The notes beneath the pieces were generated by a model, which had not been told where the DNA came from, did no database searches, and saw only the letters and a list, made by a program, of their open reading frames with translations. A program made the translations under genes and the position numbers. Below are positions 46,143-60,175 of a stretch of DNA of 64,000 bases, in pieces (positions within the stretch are counted from its first letter, which is position 1; each line of letters begins with the position of its first letter). Origin of the DNA: Isoetes taiwanensis (taxonomy: Eukaryota; Streptophyta; Lycopodiopsida; Isoetales; Isoetaceae); NCBI GenBank assembly GCA_021234155.1, contig JAJEKV010000056.1:7737663-7801662 (forward strand), given 5' to 3'.

Positions 46143-47712
46143 TTGAAACATATACAAACACAAGACATTATCAATGCACGGCAATTAAAGCTCATTGACA
46201 CTATAAAGGATTCTGAAGGGATGCAGCTTGAATATAAGCCTGGGAAGGAGAACCAGGTTGCAGATGCATTAAGTCGGATAAGTATTCAAGCTATATCTGT
46301 AGCAGAATTTGTTGATTTGGAACCTATGAAAAAAGAATATGTGAGCGATCCCTCCTTTGCTACTCCATATGCACAGGTACAAAAGGATGGAAGAGATCCT
46401 TTGGCAGAGTACAGGATTCATAATGGGTTATTACTCTACCGAAATCGTACTTGTGTTACACAAGCATACAGGTTGAAAGTTATACAGGAATGTCATGAAC
46501 CTCCATATTCTGGTCATAGAGGAATTCAAGCTACTTTAGCAACCGTTAAAAGACGTTTCTTTTGGCCAAAGCTTGAAAGGGATGTAAGAAAATATGTCGA
46601 AGCATGTCTTATTTGTCAACAAGTAAAAGCTTCTACTGGTAAGCCTGCCGGATTAGTACAGCCTTTGCCTATTCCAGAAAAACCATGGAAGCATATTACC
46701 ATGGATTTCATTCAAGGGTTACCAAAGACTGTTCACAAGAATGATCAAATTTGGACAGTAGTGGACAGGTTGTCTAAACAGGCTCATTTTATTCCTTGTA
46801 AATCTAGCATGACTGCCCCGCAAGCATGTAAGATTTTCTTAAAGGAAATATTTAAGGTCCATGGGATGCCAGATGCAATCATAACAGACAGAGATCCCCT
46901 ATTCTGTAGCAAATTTTGGGGTGGACTTATGAAAAACTTAGGCACGACTCTAAAGTATTCCACTGCATACCATCCCCAAACGGATGGTCAGACTGAGGTA
47001 GTAAATCGAGTTATTGAGGATATGTTGAGATCTTATGAAAAGTCAGTGGGAAGAATATCTCTATCTCTTAGAGTTTGCCTATAATAACATGGTACACTCA
47101 GTTACCTTAAGAACTCCTTTTGAAGTAGTATACAGATATTCTTTGGAGTCTCCAATTACAAAGCTTGGAGGAGAAGTACCTGCTTCTGATGAAGCCACTA
47201 CCGACTTTGCGGATATTTTGCGAGAGGTAAAGGCGCGAATCCAAAAAAGTCAGGAATTGATGGCTTCCAAACTTGCAAAGAAACGAAAAAGGGTAGTTTA
47301 CAAAAAAGATCAATGGGTTTGGATTCATCTTCCAAAGAAGCGTCTACGGAAGATGGGTAATCGGTATGTAAAACTGGCCCCTAAGTATTATGGTCCATTC
47401 CAAGTTGACGACAAAGTCGGTGAGAATGCTTATCGTTTACATTTATATGGAAAATGGACTAACTTGCACCCAGTTTTTAATGTGGGAATTCTAAAACCCT
47501 ATAAGGGAAGTGAAATTTCTCCTGAGATTTTGCAGAGAATGGAGCAATCGGAACCTCCCAACATTAAAGATGATGAAGAGGTGCTGGAACCGGAGAAAAT
47601 ATTGACACATCAAGATAAGGAGACTAGAAGTTCCTCCTATCGAAGATATCTCGTGAAATTTAAATTTCATCCATCCATTAGATCTTGGTATGGTATTCTA
47701 GAACTCAACTGA
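46143..47712 (+). pseudogene. Integrase with chromodomain-like C terminus
   Basis: An HHCC finger (YSGHRGIQATLATVKRRFFW through CLICQQVK) is followed by the DDE core: Asp in TMDFIQGLP, Asp in ITDRDPLF and Glu in VNRVIEDML. A frameshift at about 47040 moves the rest to a second frame (47035-47712) with LEFAYNNMVHS, the GPFQV linker and a chromodomain-like end PEKIL...YLVKFKFHPS. A chromodomain suggests targeting to particular chromatin. Catalytic residues are present, but the protein is split. Confidence 0.85.
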
Positions 47713-48087
47713 AAGAATACAATTCCTTGGTGGAAGAATATGAAAAAACTTTGCAAGATTAGTTGACAAAGTTTAGAGATTTTCAAACCTTATAATGGGA
47801 ATTCTATTTTATTATAATTGCCATTATTTTATTGATAAAATATCTAGATATTGATATGCATAGAATTCTTTACTAACGATTGTAAAGAAGCTAAGACCTC
47901 TAACGGAACTGAGGCCATCCCTAACGGAAAAGGGAACAAAAATCCTCTAAAGGAATTGAGGTCATTTCTAACTGAATTGAAATGAGGAATCCGTAACTTC
48001 TAAAGGAACTGAAGTTATCGAATTAAATATCCTTAGACGAATAAGGATAGACGATTTTTCCCTCGAAGTTAACGCGGACGTTTAACC

Positions 48088-48103
48088 TCGGGAAGGGAAG
48101 GAT
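48088..48103 (+). other. Polypurine tract
   Basis: The purine stretch 'ggaagggaagga' lies immediately before the 3' LTR, where plus-strand DNA synthesis would start. Confidence 0.8.
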
Positions 48104-48747
48104 TGATACGGCTTAACGCCGGCTTGGGGGAGAGGCTCAGGCACAGAGCAATGGGAATTAATAAATGCTAGCAACTTATGGTTAGGGGTAGAATATTTCC
48201 GCAACAAAACAATTGGGTCTAGAAGGGCAAGTTTATTAAAATAAACTAGTTGTTCTAAAGGTCTTTAATTAGAGGTGATGTTGAAGTGGCTGATAACGGG
48301 TCGCGGACCCGTTACAGCAGAAATAGCCCAGACTTATAATAGAGCTTCCGGATTTAGCCAGAAAGAGCCGATCTGATCATGAAAAGGGGCGAAATTAGGA
48401 TGTCTCGGGTTGAATCCCTGTTATTAGCTACGATTTACCTTTTTTGATGGATAGATGTGTTCGGAAAAGGCTTTTAGGAATTAGAAAGCACTGCCCTTAT
48501 AAATTCCATGGCTTCTCTATATCGAGGACATAGAAACCGATTGAGTGTTAGAGAAGAATTCCTGCCCTGCAAGTAGTCATAGAGTTTGCCTTCATTGCTG
48601 AGTTCCCATTTTTGTGGTGCTGCTTGCATGATAACGACTTCATGCTAGCTGCTTGAGCCCGGTTGGGTGGTTAAATCTCCTAACGATTGGAGAGTGTTAA
48701 TCAATTCTCTGAGTTTTGTTTAGTAGAGTTTATTCATAATTGTATCA
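48104..48747 (+). repeat. 3' LTR of the Ty3/gypsy element
   Basis: 644 bp, with the same ends as the 5' LTR. Differences are concentrated at about 48473-48540. Confidence 0.92.
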
Positions 48748-48823
48748 GATATACCTTTTTCTGATGTACTTATGTTAACATGAATATAAAAAATCCTTGC
48801 CTTCAAAAAAAAAAAAAAAAAGG

Positions 48824-50370
48824 TTTTTTTTTTGGGGGTCTTGTGCTGCGTCCTAAGGTTGCCAGCTATCGTGCCCTGGGCCAACGGTTACCGTCTCCAA
48901 TTTGACCCGCCTTCGCCAAATTTCCAGCCTACCTCCATAAACCCTTCCTAATTCTTCAATCGATTTGCCCCTAAACAGCTCGGACTGTCTCTGTTCCAGC
49001 TGCAGTGGATGAATTTGGCCTTTAAGGCGAGGACTTTTGGAAATCTGGGATGTCCAGACCGTGCCAGACCCATCATTCCCTTCTTTCTTTAAATTGGGAG
49101 TTCATTTGTCTCCTTGCGGTAGCTGAAGCATTTTTAATTAGCCCTCGAAGCACCACCAATAAGCGCCAGCTTCTGTTGTCTTCTTCAACTTAATTTGGAT
49201 GACTCTGGGCTAGGCTAACTGTGTTTTCTTGCATTAACATAGCAGGCACAACGGTGATTATAGATCAAGCTTGCAGGACAAGCTTCCCTGGAAGTGGGCC
49301 AACCACGGGACTTTGCCAGTCCGAAGGGGGGAGCTCTGTCTCTTTTAGGGGAAAGGACCTCGCGAACCTCTCAGGCCCAGCAGCTCCACAACGTCCACAA
49401 CTCCGAACTTATTTTCAATTCGTAACTGTCTTATTACATCGACGAAGGTGACCCGTGCCGTAGGTTCCTCCCTCCATGTTGAGGTGTCTCCAGAGATAGT
49501 CTCCCGGGTTGAAAGGGCCCGGCCCGGCTCTATCTTGACTTAATCCACTGCTAGATTGTGGTTAGTGAAGAAGATATCGTCCTCTTCCAAAACCTTGTGC
49601 AACCTTGAATGCTTCCCTCCATATTTGCATGGCCACCACTAGACGGCCATCTTTCTCTTCTTTTCTTTTTTTTTGTTGTGACTGTGGCCGCTGCATCCCT
49701 TCCCCCTCTTTTACCTTGATCTGGAATGTGGCCTGTGTGCCAAGGGCTTTTGTGATAGGCCCAAGTGCCATCCTATGTAGCAGCCCTCGGGCTTTTTGTT
49801 CTGGAAATGAGTTAATGAAACAGAGCCTTGGCCTTTTTTTGGATATAAGTTTTGGATATACTTCATGTGTACAACTTTAGTTTTGTCTTAGCACTTGCTT
49901 TTCTTGTTCTACGCCAATGTGCTTCAAGATGCAGAGAGACATAAGCCAAGATAAATTAGTTGTTGCATATAATGTTTGTGTATATGTAGTGAGCATGATC
50001 TGAATGGCACAGAACTTAAAAGGTCGGTTGGGTTCGAGTCAATTGATCACCAATGTCTGTTGTATTATACATCCAAAACTCTCCTTCTGAGTTAAACAAA
50101 TATCTCAAATGTAATAAACAATGCAATGGATTTAGGGTTGAATGCCAGCTGCCTTAGTTATCTATGGTCTCGTCACTGTCTTCGGATACCTCCCATATGC
50201 AAACATTAGTATTATATCACAAAAGCCAATTCCCATAAAAGCCTGCTGTCAATAAATAATATGGGAGCTGCACTTTGGCACTCAAAGTTCCATAAGGAGT
50301 AGATGAGCCTGCTTCCCGTGATCAATCTGATCGGAAAATACATGTAAAGATGCTCAAAAATGCCACGCGA
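48824..50370. other. Unassigned DNA after the LINE poly(A)
   Basis: It begins with a T-run/G-run next to the LINE poly(A) and continues as moderately GC-rich DNA. The open frames at 49221-49451 and 49605-49880 have no recognised motif and no intron support. Confidence 0.5.
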
Positions 50371-51990
50371 GCTCCAACATGCCACCTCGTCTCCAACATG
50401 CCAAGGTGGCTCAAACATGCCACCTAGGCTTTGAAATGCAACGCGGCTCCGAAATGGCATCTAGGCTCCAATATGCCAAGGTGGGGCAAACATGACACGT
50501 GGGCTCCACGATGCCACCTAAGCTCCAACTTGCCAAGATCGCTCAAACATGCCACGTGGGCTCCAACATGCCAAGGTGGCTCAAACATGCCACGCGAGCT
50601 CCAGCATGCCACCTAGGCTCCAACATGCGGCCTAGTCTCAAGCATGCCGAGGTGGCTCAAACATGCCACATCGGATCCAACATGCCACCTCGGCTCCAAC
50701 GTGCCAAGGTGGCTCAAACATGCCACCTAGGCTTTGAAATGCCACGCGGGCTACAACATGCCACCTAGGCTCCAACATGCAAAGGTGTCTCCAACATGCC
50801 ACCTATGCTCCAACATGCCAAGGTGGGTCAAACATGCCACTTGCCCCTCCACTATGCCACCTAGGCTCCAACATGCAACCTAGTCTCAAACATGCCAAGG
50901 TCTCAAACATGCCACGCGGGCTCCAACATGCCAAGGTGGCCCAAACATGCCACCTAGGCTCCGAAATGCCACGCGGGCTCCAACATGCCAAGGTAGCTCA
51001 AACATGCCACCTAGGCTCCAAAATACCACCTAGGCTCCAACATGCCAAGGTGGCCCAAACATGCCACGTGGGCTCCAACATGCCAAGATGACTCAAACGT
51101 GCCACCTAGGCTCCAAACATGCCACCTAGGCTCCAACAAGCCAAGGTGGCTCAAACATGCCATGTGGGCTCCAACTTGCCACCTAGGCTCAAACACGCCA
51201 AGTTGGCTTAAACATGCCACCTAGGCTCCAAAATGCCATGCGGGCTCCAACATGCCACATGCTCCAACATGCCAAGGTGGCTCAAACATGCCACCTAGGT
51301 TCTGAATGGCCACGTAAGCTCCAACATGCCGCTTAGGATCCAATATGCCAAGGCGACGCAAACATGACACATGGGCTCCACCATGCCACCTAGGCTTCAC
51401 CAGGCGACCTACTCTCAAACATGCCAAGGTGGCTCAAACATGCCACGTTGGCTCCAACATGCCACCTAGGCTCCAACATGCGACCTAGTCTCAAACATGC
51501 CACGTGGGCTCGAACATGCCACCTCAGCTCCAACATGTCAAGGTGGCTCACACATGCCACCTAGGCTTAGAAATGCCATGCGGGCTCCAACATGCCACCT
51601 CGGTTCCAACATGCCACGGTGGCTCAAACATGCCACATGGGCTACAACATGTCACCTAGGCTCAAACATGCCAAGGTGGCTCAAACATGCCAAGATGGCT
51701 CAAACATGCCACCTAGGCTCCAACATGCCAAGGTGGCTCCAACATTCCAATTCAAGCATTAATGGCCTAAAAATGCCATTTCTAATGGAATATTTTTCAA
51801 TGGTTTAATTGATTTCACATGTTATTTTTTATGGTTCGAATGTTATGCCCCTAGAATCCGCCATGCCACCTAGTTGGCTCCAACAGGCCACGTGGGGCCA
51901 TAAGATATCAAGGTGGCTCAAACATGCCTCGTGGGCTCTAACATGCCAAGGTGGCTCAAACATGCCACCTAGGCTCCAACACTCTCTTTG
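50370..51990. repeat. 19-bp minisatellite, about 1.6 kb
   Basis: The array is made of units such as 'gctccaacatgccaaggtg', 'gctcaaacatgccacctag' and 'gctccaacatgccacgtgg', which alternate in longer, irregular higher-order blocks. Each unit contains CATGCCA. It is broken once at about 51745-51850. Unit length is not a multiple of three, so long open frames arise in several phases and are not genes. Confidence 0.92.
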
Positions 51991-52029
51991 CCACCACCTC
52001 CTAGGCCAATTAATTCACTTAATTTGTTG

Positions 52030-54799
<2,770 letters not shown>

Positions 54800-54800
<1 letters not shown>

Positions 54801-55380
54801 AGACACTCGTAGTGAATTTAGGAGGTTCTTGCAGAATACTACCAATTTGGCTGTTCATCTTCCTTTCTTAGGCAAAACTGGTCATTTTTTCTAGGGTAAT
54901 GGGTAAAAGCACGATGTGGTCATTCCAATTTGGCTGTCCCCCCAAAATGTGGCGTTGCATCCACCACTTTTGTGGTATAAAAGTATAATTATGGCACCGC
55001 TCAGCTGCCGTTATTTAAGAATAGAGTCCCAATTTGTGGGGGAAATTCTAATTTCAAAAACTAAAATTCAAATTCCTATTCTTTGGCCCCTTCCTGTTCT
55101 TTGCCTACGTCCTGTTCTTTGGCTCCCTCCCTACTGTAAGCTCCAATCCATTGTGGATATGGATGTCAATGAGGTAATCTGTCCACAAACCAGCATTTCA
55201 GACAGGAAAAAATGAAGAAGAACCAAGGAACAAGAAATGTTGAAGAAAAGACGCCAGAGGAAAAGAAGAAGAGAAGAAAAATTGGAGCTTGCAGAATTGG
55301 CAGAAGGATCCGGTTCATCAAGAAGTGAAAGCAGTAAACGCCGTATTGTCCTTAATTTGCTAACGTCTTTCCAATATGTA
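54800..55380. other. No gene recognised
   Basis: About 0.6 kb. A Lys/Arg-rich open stretch near 55200-55330 (purine-rich 'gaagaa' runs) has no family signature. Confidence 0.45.
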
Positions 55381-55505
55381 GCATAATAACAGGGGGTTAT
55401 TTTTGTATTTTTGTACGGTTTTTCCTAAGGTTTTCATATGATTTGATGACTGTATTTCGCGAGATGTACTAATGCGTACATCTAGAGTGCGCATACGGTG
55501 ACCTT
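55380..55505 (-). repeat. Transposon-end repeat, copy 3 (reverse orientation)
   Basis: The reverse complement of the ends at 1855-1975 and 4330-4450, including 'ataacagggggtta', 'ggttttcatatgattt' and 'gtacatctagagtgcgc'. Outer flank 'gtagcat' matches that at 4440. Confidence 0.6.
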
Positions 55506-55564
55506 AATTTTCGTGCCACTTTCCAATGGTTTACCTATGATTTTCTAAACTATCTCAAATCTCG

Positions 55565-55910
55565 GACATGCAGGGCTCTCGAAGTAATGTGTTTTAGGGT
55601 TCTATGGTCGTTTTGTGCCTTTCAAAATTACGTTCACAAAATTACATTTATGCTTCTTATGCACATTTATGCTTCTTATGCTTCTGGCAGCATCGGATTT
55701 GAACAGAGCTTAACCGGTTCCAGCATACGAGCTACCTGAGTGCCCGGTTCCAGCATACATGCTTGAAGCAGATGGTTCGAAGAAATGTGTTTTAGGGCAA
55801 AGTTACGTTTATGTTTTTTATGCTTCGGCAAAGATCGGATTTGGGCAGAGCTTAACCGGTTCCAAAGATACGAGCTACGAGTGCTTGAAGCGGATGCTTG
55901 CCAATCCATG
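55565..55910. repeat. Tandem duplication of about 150-200 bp
   Basis: Two diverged copies share 'tgtgttttagg', 'ttacgtt', 'atcggattt', 'cagagcttaaccggttcca' and 'acgagctac'. Inside copy one, 'atttatgcttcttatgc' is itself repeated. It is non-coding; the antisense 77-codon ORF follows the repeat. Confidence 0.7.
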
Positions 55911-55919
55911 AAAGTTTAG

Positions 55920-57440
55920 GCCATGATGGTGGCGCTGATAGTGATGACGATAGTGGGATGGAGACTATCTCTTCTCCAAAGACCCAGCGATTCGGGACTT
56001 CAAGTCATTGATCCGTGACACTCCTCCTGTTGCAACTTCAGGTGTAATCATCGATTAGCATGAATTATATCATCTCTGCTGTATCTGTGGCTATTATTTA
56101 AGTGCTCCTAGAAAAACACGCTTATCATGTACCTCATCAATATTGGATTTCTCTTACCTAAGATTCTTGGTAGATTGCAATTCTAGAAATTGCAATCGAT
56201 GTTTGGAAACCTAATCTTCCAATTCATGCACTTGTTCAAACCTGCGTTTTCCGCCTGTTACATGTGCTTGGTCGAAGATCGAGAACATATTTCTTGGTGT
56301 GCATGTTGTTGCAGCAGGAGAAAAGGACAAAATTCTCACAGGAAAGGTGTGAACTTGTTGACCCATTATAGATCTTTGGTTTTATTGATCCTCTTGAGGC
56401 GTTTCAGGTAAACTAGAATGCTGAATCTTTGGACCTTGATTTGCATGTGTTTGCTAATCTTATCTCTTTCTCCAAAATTGAACCGAGAGAACTTAGATCC
56501 TGCAAACAATTGCTGGATGATGGGTTGAGAGGTAGAAAGCTGCGTTTGAACTGGGTTACAACAAATGTTACGAAGCTTTAAATCTCAAACTGTTGTGGCA
56601 GAAACTTAGCGCTATGGCATTTCTCTTCATGTTTACTAGTGACTACAATCCATTACATGATCTCTACAAGACCTCTAGCTGTTGAGGCTCAGAAAATGAA
56701 GCAGATTCTAAAAGTATAAGACGCAGAATGGACATGTACTTATATCTCCAAATATTAAGTATTACCTTATTTCTGAGAAAGCAAATACTGGGGGGGGCAT
56801 GGATGTAACTCACTTGGAGGCATGTGAAACATATGTAAATTCTATAAGGTATGGAATACAAAAGCTTTTTGACTACAAATTGAGTATAAATATAATGCAG
56901 AGTTCTGTAAATATTTAGAAGTTCTAGGTTCTCTAATTTATGCATGGCTAAGGAAAAGCCAATCTATTTATTCTGAGCAAGAAATAAAGAAACCAGTAGT
57001 ATCTAGAATATTTCAGAAATAGATTATAAGGGACAAGTTTATTATGAACAGGAAAAAGGAATGGACGTTTTGCTTGCATGGAAGTGGTCTTGCTTTATTT
57101 GGTTTGCATGCAATGCATGTCATGCTTGGTTGATTGTATGTCGAGTAGTGTATTCTACTTCACTTGTAAATCGCGGAGCAAAGAGAATCAAGACACAACT
57201 ATCTCTCTAGTGGACACTTTAGTTTAGCATGACAATTGCTTATGGGATGAACTAGTGTATAGTTTCACCATTAAATACTGCATAGTGGCCAGAATAAGGC
57301 TCCAAATTCTTTGAATTGGCAGGGAATTGAGATTACAAAGTGTACTCATAGTTGTTTGCAATGGAAATAATTTGTTTGTCTTGATGTTATTGTGCTTTTT
57401 AGTAATTAATATTTAGGCCCATAACATTTATCTAAGTTTG
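55920..57440. other. No gene recognised
   Basis: About 1.5 kb. A frame at about 56205-56400 reads protein-like (PIHALVQTCVFRLLHVLG in one phase) but matches nothing I know and is short. The rest is AT-rich. Confidence 0.45.
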
Positions 57441-57442
57441 CA

Positions 57443-57850
57443 TTAGTTAGGGCCCGAAGGGCCCAAAAATTTTTTTAATATAACAATTAACACACAACTA
57501 CCATTAACATTATTAACACAAACCATTGCATTTAACACATTTAAATTAAAATCTCCCTTAAACCCCCTTTGGTTTGGGTGCATATTCACACGGGGGGTTA
57601 CGTAGGGCAGCGAGAGCCCAAAAATATATTTACAATACATGTACAAAATTAACACCATTAAGTACATTCTCTCAAACCTTATAGTATTTTGCAAACCTTA
57701 ATATACAGTATACAAAAACTTGTACATGCATACCCCACAAACGAGGATCTCTACGTACGGTCCAGATTTTGAAATAAAGGGCAAATATGCCCATCCGACA
57801 GCTCTCGTTGCTCGGAGTAACCCCCCGTGTGAATATGCACCCCCCGTGTG
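57443..57850 (+). repeat. Inverted-repeat element, copy 3, at the 5' side of the transposase gene
   Basis: It starts with the palindrome 'agggcccgaagggccc' and runs through an AT-rich arm and 'tgcatattcacacgggggg'. The shared core (57660-57800) follows. It ends in 'gtgtgaatatgcacccccc' and 'gtgtggatagc' only a few bases before the first codons of the transposase-like ORF. It could therefore be the left terminus of that transposon. Copies lie at 490-960 and 1980-2300. Confidence 0.6.
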
Positions 57851-58774
57851 GATAGCATGAAGAAAGAAATTTTACTTGAGTTTTTGAGGGATAAAACATT
57901 GGAAAAATTCATAGATGAAGAATTAAAGGATTTGGAAGCCAAGAGCATCGTTATAAGGAGCCTCTGGAACTCCATGCAGACTGTCAAACTCTCTACCAAC
58001 AATGACTGCCTAACAGCCAAGAATAGCTGCCTTGCAATGTCTGTACCACGCCGTGCAGATTCCGAAACAAGTGACAAAATCAGCCAGCGAGATCTTGGAA
58101 AGGTATTAGGTGTTCACCCAAGAAACCTGCAAAAGGCAAAGAAATAGAGGGAAGAGATCGATTACAATGGTGGGAAATGGGTTTCTTACAAGAGGGCTAA
58201 AAGATTCGATGCAATTTCAGATGAACATATAGAAAAGATTCAAAATTTTTGGATTGAGAACACCAGAGTGTCTCCTAACACAAAGGATGTTAGAACTAGA
58301 AGATTGGAGAGAAATGTAAAAGAAGAACATGCTGCCCACTATCTGGAGGAATCACAGGTTAGTTTATTTCTGTTATTCATGTTTTCTTAGTTATGGTGCT
58401 TAGTGTGGTGGTGCATGTGGTGGTTATTGTGTTGTACAGTGATTGTGGTGTACTGTATGCAGCATGTGAATTGTGTGTAGTTGACTCTAGTCTGAAATGC
58501 AATATTTAATGTTTGGAATATTAGAACATGACAGAATTGAGTACTCCTTTACTGGGTGTGTGTACAGTCTAAAAATATTTGAGAATGATAGATAACTAAC
58601 TGATCCTAAGAAGTACAAATTTTTGTTGAATAAAGACAAATTTTTGTCAGATTCGAGCACAGCTTTGTTGGAAAGTATAATATATTAAAAAAAGGATCTT
58701 ACAAAATTTGGCTTTACAAAATTTGGCTTTCCATTGAAAGCTCTGTAACCCGAGAACTAAATTTACATCATTTC

Positions 58775-59299
58775 CTAAGCAGCAGGAAATGCTGGTATGA
58801 CTGGCTCGAGAACTGGTGCATCCAAAATTATTGTTTTCTGCACTAAAACATCTAAGCTTTCTGCAGTCATCCCAGAATTTAACAGGATGAGGTTTGCCAG
58901 TGCTTCCTGCATCCCCTGGTGGTAAGAACGCAACCCTGCCAGTAATTCCCGCTGTTGCAGACTCAGAGCGGACAAGTGACAGAGAACAAATAAACCAGCT
59001 GACCTTGCAGCAGCATGTAACATAAGGTCATGGACCTTGTCGAAGAGCTCACTTCCTGTCAATCTGCCCCCAAGTATAGCCATTGAAGGCCCAGCATCCA
59101 GTCTGTTGTATGCCTTTAGGTTGGATTCGAAATCAGCAAAGAAGGCGGATTTACGCATTTCCACCTTCAGAGATTGGTCACGAGCCCTATTTAACATAGG
59201 CCGAATGCCCTCCTCGCTCACCCTAGAATAGCCATAGTGATCTCTGAACATCCCTACCATTGCCAGAACGAACTTGTTCGATTGAGAATGAAATGCCAA
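58775..59299 (-). CDS. Antisense ORF of 174 codons inside the transposase intron, function unknown
   Basis: An uninterrupted frame starts MAFHSQSNKFVLAMVGMFRD and ends in an Ala/Pro-rich tail. It is largely helical in character (LMLHAAARSAGLFVLCHLSA, QQRELLAGLRSYHQGMQEAL), with normal amino-acid composition, unlike the low-complexity ORFs nearby. I do not recognise a family; a remote likeness to plant DOG1-type helical domains is too weak to claim. It lies wholly within the 1.8-kb intron on the opposite strand. It may be an exon of a captured gene, since no 5' or 3' signals were identified. Confidence 0.45.
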   Translation of the reverse strand: MAFHSQSNKFVLAMVGMFRDHYGYSRVSEEGIRPMLNRARDQSLKVEMRKSAFFADFESNLKAYNRLDAGPSMAILGGRLTGSELFDKVHDLMLHAAARSAGLFVLCHLSALSLQQRELLAGLRSYHQGMQEALANLILLNSGMTAESLDVLVQKTIILDAPVLEPVIPAFPAA

Positions 59300-59449
59300 A
59301 AATCAGACGCAGGAACAGGATTTAGGACTCAGATCCTTCTCTAATGATTAGAAGAGAAATGTAATTATTATCAGGGTGTATGAATTTCAGAAATGTTTAT
59401 GAGAGCAAGCTAGGCAGATTTTTTATGTCAGACAAAATAGGATAAACGT

Positions 59450-60175
59450 GATGTGATGTGATGTGATGTGTGGTGTGGTGTCGTGATGGTGTGGTGCGGT
59501 GCGGTGTGGGGTGGGGTGCGTTATGTCCATGGTGTCATGTGGGTGCGTGCATGTTAATGTATGATATGTGTGGATTCAATTTTATTTATTCTCCCCCCTC
59601 ACCCCACCACACCCCATCATCTATCCCACCACTATAGACTACCACCACATCTTTGCGACCACCACATGCACCACATTGTCCATTACCACCACACTCTACC
59701 ACACTCCACCATATCCCACACCACACCCCTCCACGACACTCCACCACCACCACCATACTCAACCATGTACCACACCACACCCCTCCACCACACTCCACCA
59801 CCACCACCACACTCTACCACACCACATCACACCACAATCCACAACACCACACCACCACCACCACACCCCCCACCACACTCCACCACACCACATCATACCA
59901 CCACACACCACTACACACACCACCACCCCCACCCCCCACCACCACACCACCCCCCCCCCCCCCCCCCCCCCACCACCACACTCCACCACCACTCCATACT
60001 CCACCATTTGGTGTATGGTGTATGGTGTGTGGTGAATGGTGTGGTGTGTGGTGGGGTGTGGTGTGTGGTAATGTACACAGCACTAAGGTGCTCGTTCTGG
60101 TGAATATGATGAGTGTGGGGCATGGTATTGTGCATGGTTTGGTGTGGTATACACATCCTAACAGTTTAGTGTTCA
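59450..60175. repeat. CCA/TGG satellite with strand switches
   Basis: A G/T-rich tract (TGATG, then TGGTG; 59450-59520) is followed by an almost pure A/C tract built from CCACCACAC-type units (59590-60003). That tract includes a C-run at 59951-59970. A G/T tract (TGGTGTATGGTG; 60005-60160) follows. The middle is complementary in composition to both sides, so large hairpins are possible. The many long Thr/His/Pro or Gly/Val/Trp open frames on both strands are artefacts. Confidence 0.9.

Larger units (their letters stand above)
42459..48752 (+). mobile_element. Complete Ty3/gypsy LTR retrotransposon with target duplication (gatat)
   Basis: The element spans 42464-48747. LTRs are at 42464-43109 and 48104-48747, ending TGATAC...GTATCA. 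The 5-bp duplication 'gatat' lies at 42459-42463 and 48748-48752. The order gag, protease, reverse transcriptase, RNase H, integrase and a chromodomain-like end is that of Ty3/gypsy (Metaviridae), probably a chromovirus. LTRs are nearly identical, so insertion was recent, yet the internal region has more than five frame lesions. It lies in the 3' region of the older LINE. Confidence 0.93.
34650..48823 (+). mobile_element. L1-type LINE, split by two later insertions
   Basis: The element reads as ORF1 (34697-36654), ORF2 with endonuclease, reverse transcriptase and C-terminal zinc-finger region (36654-about 41780), a 3' region, and a poly(A) of about 17 at 48807-48823. It is interrupted by a solo LTR (38420-40106) inside ORF2 and by a complete Ty3/gypsy element (42464-48747) in the 3' region. 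Removing both leaves roughly 6.2 kb, normal for plant L1. The 5' boundary is uncertain and no target duplication was identified. Confidence 0.8.

Noticed and set aside
49221-49880. ORFs at 49221-49451 and 49605-49880 as genes
   Set aside because: Short, no motif, no consistent splice partner; left as unassigned.
50431-51808. Series of 60-104 codon ORFs with repeated CHLGSNMP-type units
   Set aside because: The 19-bp unit is not a multiple of three and is open in several frames on both strands, so the ORFs follow the minisatellite.
58775-59299. Assigning the 174-codon antisense ORF to the DOG1/TGA-bZIP family
   Set aside because: Only the general helical, Gln/Leu-rich character is similar, and no diagnostic motif is present.
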